From contig NZ_AUSW01000006.1 in the NCBI RefSeq assembly GCF_000471625.1, forward strand, positions 1 through 64,000: DNA of 64,000 nucleotides, in the 5' to 3' direction. Below the pieces are notes generated by a model. That model was given only the letters and a program-made list of their open reading frames with translations, did not search any database and was not told where the DNA came from. The stretch comes from Psychrobacter aquaticus CMS 56 (GTDB lineage Bacteria; Pseudomonadota; Gammaproteobacteria; Pseudomonadales; Moraxellaceae). Below are positions 57,926 through 64,000 of this stretch, in pieces (position 1 is the stretch's first letter; every line of letters starts with the position of its first letter). Made by a program: the position numbers and the translations under genes.

Positions 57926-59557
57926 TTATCGATCACCACTCAATACTTTATTGGCAGGGTAACTGATTTGAGACGTTGAGCGTATCACCTGTGACTGTTT
58001 ACTTGGTAAGTCAAATTCCCACGCTACCATGCCTTGATTATCATTCCAATTGCGCTCCGTGACAGGCGGCGTATGAGTGACCGTAACTTTTAGACTATCA
58101 TCGCGGCTGATGGGTTCACTACCCAATACTTGCAAGCGCACAGGACGGTTATGCTGATTGGTAAATTGATAGGCGTTGGTCGTTGTGAGGGTTTGTGTAC
58201 GGCTCAGCACGCCTTTCTCACCTTGCTTGTCTTCATTAATTATCTCCTTGACCATCATGCTTGGATCACGACCAAAGCCAATCCCCTGCTCTTTTAACAT
58301 CTGATAGTTGTAGCGTGATTGTCCAACGTAGTTATCATCACGGTACAGTTGTAATGAACCATCTACCCAATCTGACGTTAAAAACGGTGCAGACGCATAC
58401 CAATAAGCAGCTGTCTCAACACTCGGCGTACTTCGAACCCATAACTTACTACTACCAGATTGCTCTCCAATAACCGTACGTACTCGTCTACCACCACTGG
58501 GAATCGTCACTAACTGTGGTAATCGATACTCAATGATGCCGTTTTTGTTTTGGCTGCTGACCGTAAAGTTCGGTAGCGGTACCATATTTGGTGATCTAGA
58601 ATCGTCGCTATAGCCCTCTCTTGCAGATACCACAACAGGTGTGTTATCCGACATCGGGGTTACATATTGAACATGTTGGTTTTCTTCATAAAGTGACAGG
58701 CGCGGCACATGAGGCAGTCGCCCTGTCGCACTTTGGTTAGGGTTAGCGGTACTGAGGGTCACAGGGACGTTGGTCCAATTCTCGCCCGTTTGTTGGGCGA
58801 TGATCGCAGAGGCGGTGATATTTATCTGCTCGCTATTGGTGTTTAGGCGTGCTTGATAGGTAGGCTCCCAACCTGCGCCTTGCACCTGATAATGCAATTT
58901 AAGGGTACTTGGCGAGCGGCTGGCGGTGCGTACACTCACCTGTGTCACATTATTAGAAGTTGATGTTACGCTACCTGCCATGAGCTGATTCAATGCGTCT
59001 TGTGCGCGTGCCTGACGCTGCCCGATCTCCAAAATCCTTTGGTTAAGACTGGTCGCTTGCGTCTCTATATCACGCACGTTGTTGGCGATAGTTCCGTCCG
59101 TATTGACCTGCGTGACTGTGGTCAAATTCTGCAAATAGCCTTTTGCTAAGCGCGCCGCTTCTAATTCAGCATTGATACTGGCTAGGGTGTTTTGCTGCGT
59201 CTGCACCTTCGCATCGCCTTGATATTGACACTGAGCGGCTTGCTCTCCTATCAACTCTTCAATACTGATTTCACCAACATTGATATTGCCCACCGCCTGT
59301 ACGCTGAGGCTTTCTTTATCCATATAAGGCGATAAACACGAAAATATAACGATTTGCTCACCGCTACCTGTAATCGGTAATGAACGTGTCACGCTCGCCA
59401 GCCCTTGATAAACAGTCACTTGCTCAATACTACTGTTCGCTGCTTGAGCAGGCGTCAAACCTAAAGCCGCCAAGCTAAATAAACTCAGTGGCGTCAACTG
59501 TTTTTTAGAGGGTAAAAACTTAGGTAATATTGTCATTTTTGATAACTTAGCTTGCAT
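57926..59557 (-). CDS. DUF4139 (MuiA-like) secreted protein
   Basis: The 543-residue protein has a long signal peptide (PLSLFSLAALGLTPAQA, cleaved after about residue 40). It is followed by a DUF4140-like N-terminal domain (VTVYQGLASVTRSLPI), a coiled coil of about 80 residues (about 120-205) and the DUF4139 beta domain. The latter includes LKLHYQVQGAGWEPTYQARL and ends WEFDLPSKQSQVIR. The relatives are called mucoidy inhibitor A family, of unknown biochemical role. AAGGA before the ATG at 59557 supports that start over the one two codons earlier. The mature protein is likely periplasmic. Confidence 0.88.
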   Translation of the reverse strand: MQAKLSKMTILPKFLPSKKQLTPLSLFSLAALGLTPAQAANSSIEQVTVYQGLASVTRSLPITGSGEQIVIFSCLSPYMDKESLSVQAVGNINVGEISIEELIGEQAAQCQYQGDAKVQTQQNTLASINAELEAARLAKGYLQNLTTVTQVNTDGTIANNVRDIETQATSLNQRILEIGQRQARAQDALNQLMAGSVTSTSNNVTQVSVRTASRSPSTLKLHYQVQGAGWEPTYQARLNTNSEQINITASAIIAQQTGENWTNVPVTLSTANPNQSATGRLPHVPRLSLYEENQHVQYVTPMSDNTPVVVSAREGYSDDSRSPNMVPLPNFTVSSQNKNGIIEYRLPQLVTIPSGGRRVRTVIGEQSGSSKLWVRSTPSVETAAYWYASAPFLTSDWVDGSLQLYRDDNYVGQSRYNYQMLKEQGIGFGRDPSMMVKEIINEDKQGEKGVLSRTQTLTTTNAYQFTNQHNRPVRLQVLGSEPISRDDSLKVTVTHTPPVTERNWNDNQGMVAWEFDLPSKQSQVIRSTSQISYPANKVLSGDR

Positions 59558-59833
59558 AATCATTCCTTAAAAATACGGTTAATCCGTTAATACAGTACAG
59601 TAGCGCAAGCCCACATTATCTAACGCTTCATAAAATATAATGACGCAATGTTTATTATGATGCTTATCTTCAGTAATTTTTTATATCTTAGCGGTTTTCT
59701 GGTTTTCTTGCTAGATATTACCCGTAGCGGATAAGTTGTTACCATAAGATTGGCCTAACCGTAATTTGGTATGCCTCACTGGCTATTTTTGCTATTATGA
59801 GCGACATCTTATTACCAATATTATGATGCCCTT

Positions 59834-60718
59834 ATGATGATTCATCCTCAGTATGATCCTGTAGCATTAGCCCTTGGACCTGTCGAAGTCCATTGGTATG
59901 GCCTGATGTATCTGCTGGCATTTGCCGCAGCTTACGGTTTGGCTTGGTATCGCAGTACCAAACGTGACAGTTGGACGACCGACATGGTCTCCGATTTGGT
60001 GTTTTTTGGTGCGCTTGGTGTCATTTTAGGTGGCCGTGTCGGTTATGTGTTGTTTTATCAATTCGGTGAGCTGCTACAAAATCCTGCTTATCTGCTCAAG
60101 GTTTGGGAAGGAGGCATGTCTTTCCATGGCGGCATGATCGGTGTCATGCTGGGGATGCTGTACTTTGCTCGTAAATACAAAAAAACGCCGTTTCAAGTGC
60201 TCGATTTTATCGTGCCTTGCGTGCCGACAGGTTTATTGTTTGGCCGTATTGGTAACTATATCAACGGCGAGCTCTGGGGCCGTGTCTCTGATGGTGGCTA
60301 TAATTGGCTCACCTATTTTCCGCAGGCGGCTAGCTTTGATATGCAGCAACTACAAGCCAACCCTGCGCTGCAAGACATTATGACTGAGGTCAATGGTCAA
60401 TATTTATTGCCTCGTCATCCGTCACAGCTGTATGAAGCCTTTGCTGAAGGCCTGCTGTTATTTTTATTCTTGTGGTGGTACTCATCAAAACCACGTCCAC
60501 GTATGGCAGTGACTGGCGTCTTTATGTTGGGTTATGGTTTTAGCCGCTTTATCATTGAGTTCTTTCGTCAGCCAGACGTTGACCAAGGATTCATATTGTT
60601 AGGTTGGATGACCAAAGGACAGATGTTAAGTGCGCCAATGATTGTTATTGGCCTGTTCTTGATTGGTTACGCTTACAAGCGCGGCATCTACGATTGGGGT
60701 AAGCAAGCCGCTTATTAA
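59834..60718 (+). CDS. lgt: Prolipoprotein diacylglyceryl transferase
   Basis: Lgt transfers diacylglyceryl from phosphatidylglycerol to the lipobox cysteine, the first step of lipoprotein maturation. Seven membrane segments; the conserved GGRVGYVLFYQ (about 66-76), HGGMIGV with its His (about 98) and the Lgt signature GRIGNYINGELWGR at 137-150. The length of 294 is standard. Two adjacent ATGs exist; either may start. It lies before thyA as in many Gammaproteobacteria. Confidence 0.97.
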   Translation: MMIHPQYDPVALALGPVEVHWYGLMYLLAFAAAYGLAWYRSTKRDSWTTDMVSDLVFFGALGVILGGRVGYVLFYQFGELLQNPAYLLKVWEGGMSFHGGMIGVMLGMLYFARKYKKTPFQVLDFIVPCVPTGLLFGRIGNYINGELWGRVSDGGYNWLTYFPQAASFDMQQLQANPALQDIMTEVNGQYLLPRHPSQLYEAFAEGLLLFLFLWWYSSKPRPRMAVTGVFMLGYGFSRFIIEFFRQPDVDQGFILLGWMTKGQMLSAPMIVIGLFLIGYAYKRGIYDWGKQAAY

Positions 60719-60779
60719 GCGTTATTTTTAGCGAGTATCAAATTAATAATATGCTTTGATAGCATAGAAGAGCATTTTT

Positions 60780-61652
60780 ATGAACAGTAGCAACCTTAAC
60801 AGTAAAAATGAGCAAGCCTATTTGGATTTGCTGCGTCAGGTTCTGAATGAAGGTATGGAAAAAGGTGACCGTACTGGTACTGGTACGCTCAGCCATTTTG
60901 GCGCGCAGTTACGTTTTGACTTGGCATCAGGGTTTCCACTGTTGACCACCAAAAAAGTCCACTTTAAATCCATTGTTTATGAGCTATTATGGTTTTTAAG
61001 CGGCAGTACTCATGTCGATTATTTACAAAAAAATGGCGTGCGCATTTGGAATGAATGGGCAACCGCTGAGCAGACGGCTCGCTTCAATCGTCCTGTGGGT
61101 GACTTGGGCCCCGTTTATGGTCATCAGTGGCGCAACTATGGCGCAAGTAAGCTTGAAGACGGCAGCTATCATAGCGATGGCGTCGATCAAATTGCGCAAG
61201 TTGTTAAGCAAATCAAAACCAATCCCAATTCACGACGTTTGATTGTGTCTGGCTGGAATCCCAGTGAAGCAGAGCAAGTTGCCTTGCCACCTTGTCATAC
61301 GCTGTTTCAGTTCTTTGTCGCGGACAATAAACTGTCCTGCCAGTTGTATCAGCGCTCAGCAGATTTATTTCTAGGCGTACCATTTAATATCGCTAGCTAT
61401 GCTTTGCTTACCCATATGGTCGCACAAGTTTGCGGATTAGACGTTGGCGAATTTATCTGGACGGGTGGCGACTGTCATATTTATCAAAACCACCGTGAGC
61501 AAGTTGAATTACAGCTGACTCGCTCGCTTTATCAGTTGCCAACATTGACGCTCAATCCCGATGTCGATGATATTTTTGCGTTTAACTATGAAGACATTAG
61601 CGTTCATGGTTATGAGTCACATCCAGCGATCAAAGCAAAAGTAGCGATATAA
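60780..61652 (+). CDS. thyA: Thymidylate synthase
   Basis: ThyA methylates dUMP with methylene-THF to give dTMP and DHF. The 290-residue protein has [18 protein letters not shown] near the start, the nucleophile Cys172 in [12 protein letters not shown], and [18 protein letters not shown]. The N-terminus has about 12 extra residues compared with E. coli (264). It follows lgt by 61 bases and precedes folA by 46. Confidence 0.98.
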   Translation: MNSSNLNSKNEQAYLDLLRQVLNEGMEKGDRTGTGTLSHFGAQLRFDLASGFPLLTTKKVHFKSIVYELLWFLSGSTHVDYLQKNGVRIWNEWATAEQTARFNRPVGDLGPVYGHQWRNYGASKLEDGSYHSDGVDQIAQVVKQIKTNPNSRRLIVSGWNPSEAEQVALPPCHTLFQFFVADNKLSCQLYQRSADLFLGVPFNIASYALLTHMVAQVCGLDVGEFIWTGGDCHIYQNHREQVELQLTRSLYQLPTLTLNPDVDDIFAFNYEDISVHGYESHPAIKAKVAI

Positions 61653-61698
61653 ACAGCGGTTTTTACTTCTTTTTTCATGAGAACAATAAGGATAGATT

Positions 61699-62271
61699 AT
61701 GAGTTACGCCCGTACTGAAGTCGCCCAAATCGCCGCTATTAGTGGCAATCGCTGTATCGGTAAGGGTAACGAGCTACCGTGGCATATCTCAGCAGATTTG
61801 CAGCATTTTAAACAGATGACGACTAAAGAAAATGACGGCGCTGTTCAGGGCATTGTTATTATGGGTCGTAAGACTTTTGAGTCGATGGATAGCAAGCCAT
61901 TACCAAAACGTGTGAGCTTCATTGTGACGACACAGCTAGATTATGCTGAGCAAAAAGGTCTGATCGGCAAGAATAACGCTTATGTGGTACATAATTTAGA
62001 CGATGCCTTAACGCAAGCAGCCAGCCTTGCTCACGGTGCGCATCTCGATACCATTTGGGTGATTGGTGGCGAACGCGTCTTTAGTGACGCTATGATGTAT
62101 ACCGATCGTATTGAGCTGACTCATGTGGACACTGATATCACGGACGGTGATGCGTTTTATCCAGAATTGCCAGATGCTTTTATAGTAGCAGCAGAATCTG
62201 AGCAGATGCACGATGAAAAAAGCGCGTTAGATTTTAAGTTTGTGACTTATCAAAGAAAAGCCGCTGAATAA
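61699..62271 (+). CDS. folA: Dihydrofolate reductase
   Basis: FolA reduces the DHF made by ThyA back to THF, so the adjacent pair closes a cycle. The 190-residue protein shows IAAISGNRCIGKGNELPWHI (with the Asp/Glu-type active-site residue in the following helix), IVIMGRKTFESM and WVIGGERVFSDAM. The length is a little over E. coli (159), with the extra at several loops. GGATAGA precedes the ATG. A bidirectional terminator lies between it and uvrC. Confidence 0.96.
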   Translation: MSYARTEVAQIAAISGNRCIGKGNELPWHISADLQHFKQMTTKENDGAVQGIVIMGRKTFESMDSKPLPKRVSFIVTTQLDYAEQKGLIGKNNAYVVHNLDDALTQAASLAHGAHLDTIWVIGGERVFSDAMMYTDRIELTHVDTDITDGDAFYPELPDAFIVAAESEQMHDEKSALDFKFVTYQRKAAE

Positions 62272-62295
62272 TAACGACTCGCTTGCTAAAAGACT

Positions 62296-62349
62296 AAAAA
62301 ATGGGGTTGCCATTAGTGCGTAAAAGCATCCATGACAATCCCATTTTTT
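62296..62349. terminator. Bidirectional intrinsic terminator
   Basis: The arms AAAAAATGGGGTTG and CAATCCCATTTTTT pair (one wobble) across a 26-base loop and have T-runs on both strands. It separates the convergent folA and uvrC genes. Confidence 0.8.
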
Positions 62350-62366
62350 TATACTGATGATTACTC

Positions 62367-64000
62367 CTACTCATGCAATACTTTATAAACCGTCTTCGCC
62401 AGAACTGGGCCAATGCCTTGCACACCTGCCAATTCTTGCTGTGATGCACCTAACAACTGCTGCATACCACCAAAGTGGTTGAGTAAATCGCGGCGGCGCT
62501 TTTCACCCAGTCCCGGAATAACCTCTAACACTGACGATGAACGACGCTTGTCACGTTTTTTACGATGCGCGGTAATGGCAAAACGGTGCGCTTCATCACG
62601 AATGTGCATCAATAAATGTAACGCCTTGCTATCCATAGGCAAATCAAGCGGCTCATGATCAATAAAGTGCAATACTTCAAGACCCGCTTTACGTCCCTCA
62701 CCTTTTGCCACACTAATAAGCAACGTATCACCAAGGATGCCTAGTTCTGTCAGTACTTCTTTTGCTATGCCCAGCTGCCCTTTACCACCATCAATCAGCA
62801 ACAAGTCAGGCAGTGGCTGTTTTTTATAACGGCGCGTCAATACTTGCTTCATCGCGGCATAATCATCGCCACCGACAATATCATGAATCGCATACTGACG
62901 ATAATCGCGCCTGCGCGAGCCACCTTGATCAAAGACCACGCAGCTGCCAATGGTCGCCTCCCCCATCGTATGAGAGATATCAAAACACTCAATCCGGTCA
63001 ATAGTACGATCAGTGACATTGGCCAAGACATCTTTTAACGCCCCAAAGCGTGCATGTAGCTCCAGATAATCGCCTAGCTTGGTTTTTAGCGCATTATTGG
63101 TATTCAATTTTGCCAAATCCAGCCACTCTGAACGATCTTCGCGTACATTGGTCTTCATCACGACCTTACTACCAAAATGCGTCGCCAGTGCTTCACTAAC
63201 GGCATTTTGATCCGGCAACTCATGACTTAAAATTATTTCTGCGGGCAAATCATCGGTCACTTGAAAATAAAATGAGCTAATAAAGGCTGATAAATTATCT
63301 GCCAATGGCTCACTGCTATCAACGTCAGGGAAATAATTCTTGCCACCCAGTACGCGACCGCCACGGACGGTCAGCACGTTGACACAAGTCATACCTGCCT
63401 GACTAGCAATCGCAATCACATCAGCTTCACCTTGTACGGTATAAACGGCTTGTTTTGCTTGTACTTCACGTAGCATAGACAACTGATCACGATAAAACAC
63501 CGCTTTTTCAAAGTCTAATTCTTCAGCCGAAGCTTCCATCTTTTCAATCAAAGCGCTGTGAATGTCGCTAGAGTCGCCTTTTAGAAAACGAATGGTATTA
63601 TTGACATCCTCTGCATACTCCTCGGGTGAAACTAAGCCTACGCAAGGCGCACGGCAACGCTTAATTTGATACTCAAGACAAGGGCGCTTACGCTGTTTAA
63701 AAAACGTATTGGTACATTGGCGCATTTGAAACATTTTTTGCATCAAAACTAAGGTTTCTTTGGCCGCATGCGCCGAAGGAAAAGGGCCAAAGAATCGACC
63801 TTTTTGATGATTGCCTTTACCGCGACCATAAGCCAATCTAGGATAAGGCTTATCCGCTGAAATAAACACATACAGGTATGATTTATCATCACGCAATAGG
63901 ACATTATAAGGCGGACGGTATTCTTTGATTAAGTTTTGCTCAAGTAGTAACGCTTCCGTCTCACTACGCGTAATAATGGTCTCAATATTGTGAATCCGCG
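62367..64000 (-). CDS. uvrC: Excinuclease ABC subunit C (5' end beyond window)
   Basis: UvrC makes both incisions in nucleotide excision repair. The frame stays open to base 64000: upstream of the conserved LRDDKSY the translation reads through [18 protein letters not shown], the end of the GIY-YIG domain, so the gene continues past the edge and a start near 63896 would be false. Further domains are the Cys region ([13 protein letters not shown]), the UVR motif ([18 protein letters not shown]), the RNase H-like endonuclease ([20 protein letters not shown]) and a tandem helix-hairpin-helix ([19 protein letters not shown]) at the C-terminus. About 544 of roughly 610 residues are present. Confidence 0.97.
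   Translation of the reverse strand, partial: RIHNIETIITRSETEALLLEQNLIKEYRPPYNVLLRDDKSYLYVFISADKPYPRLAYGRGKGNHQKGRFFGPFPSAHAAKETLVLMQKMFQMRQCTNTFFKQRKRPCLEYQIKRCRAPCVGLVSPEEYAEDVNNTIRFLKGDSSDIHSALIEKMEASAEELDFEKAVFYRDQLSMLREVQAKQAVYTVQGEADVIAIASQAGMTCVNVLTVRGGRVLGGKNYFPDVDSSEPLADNLSAFISSFYFQVTDDLPAEIILSHELPDQNAVSEALATHFGSKVVMKTNVREDRSEWLDLAKLNTNNALKTKLGDYLELHARFGALKDVLANVTDRTIDRIECFDISHTMGEATIGSCVVFDQGGSRRRDYRQYAIHDIVGGDDYAAMKQVLTRRYKKQPLPDLLLIDGGKGQLGIAKEVLTELGILGDTLLISVAKGEGRKAGLEVLHFIDHEPLDLPMDSKALHLLMHIRDEAHRFAITAHRKKRDKRRSSSVLEVIPGLGEKRRRDLLNHFGGMQQLLGASQQELAGVQGIGPVLAKTVYKVLHE

Overview
The window is a bacterial chromosome segment that most resembles Psychrobacter (Moraxellaceae, Gammaproteobacteria). 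The reasons are the protein sequences, the moderate-to-low GC, the neighbourhoods trxA-rho, rpmI-rplT-pheS-pheT-ihfA, hisIE-tatABC, lgt-thyA-folA and corC-lnt, and a dispersed intergenic repeat family. No reference was searched, so the genus is an inference. I see no rRNA, tRNA, CRISPR array, prophage or intact transposase gene.

Layout. 1-5.0 kb: the tail of an off-window gene, a uracil-DNA-glycosylase-like gene whose stop codon lies in a (CTAT)13 microsatellite, upp, a YdfG-like dehydrogenase, an unrecognised 218-residue protein and an alpha/beta hydrolase. 5.1-7.3 kb: tyrS followed on the same strand, 5 bases later, by a TIR-like domain gene and a DUF1653 gene; this is one of two possible defence loci. 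7.4-11.3 kb: anmK, a fabF-type synthase and a low-complexity protein. 11.5-20.8 kb: aminopeptidase P, a POT peptide transporter, an acidic membrane protein, a MITE-like element, lnt, corC and a DUF4105 protein. 20.9-30.7 kb: a YcgN-type protein, dienelactone hydrolase, a large DUF2339 membrane protein, ylqF, a single AT-rich KAP-type P-loop NTPase (second possible defence locus), mutY and tesB. 31-38 kb: rapA, a 2-hydroxyacid dehydrogenase, a Baeyer-Villiger-type flavin monooxygenase and rluA. 38.3-43.7 kb: trxA, a long rho leader holding a possible leader peptide, rho, a glycine-zipper protein, ypfJ, an acidic lipoprotein and ihfA. 43.9-52.2 kb: pheT, pheS, rplT, rpmI on the minus strand, then hisIE and tatABC. 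52.3-64 kb: a UvrD-like helicase, dusC, a MAPEG protein, an OsmC protein, rppH, an NRDE protein, a DUF4139 protein, lgt, thyA, folA and uvrC, which runs off the right edge.

Functional links. Translation and RNA genes dominate (tyrS, pheST, rpmI-rplT, rho, rapA, rppH, rluA, dusC, ylqF). DNA repair is represented by the UDG-like protein, mutY, uvrC and the UvrD-like helicase. Lgt and Lnt are the first and last enzymes of lipoprotein maturation, and the window encodes a likely substrate at 42730. Thymidylate synthase and dihydrofolate reductase are adjacent and functionally coupled.

The main structure not explained by genes is a family of about 12 related intergenic repeats (full form about 140-163 bp, short form about 75 bp), often placed just upstream of start codons. 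I found no clearly new multi-gene system; the best leads are the TIR-like gene in the tyrS unit, the lone KAP NTPase, the repeat family, and the rho and pheS leaders.
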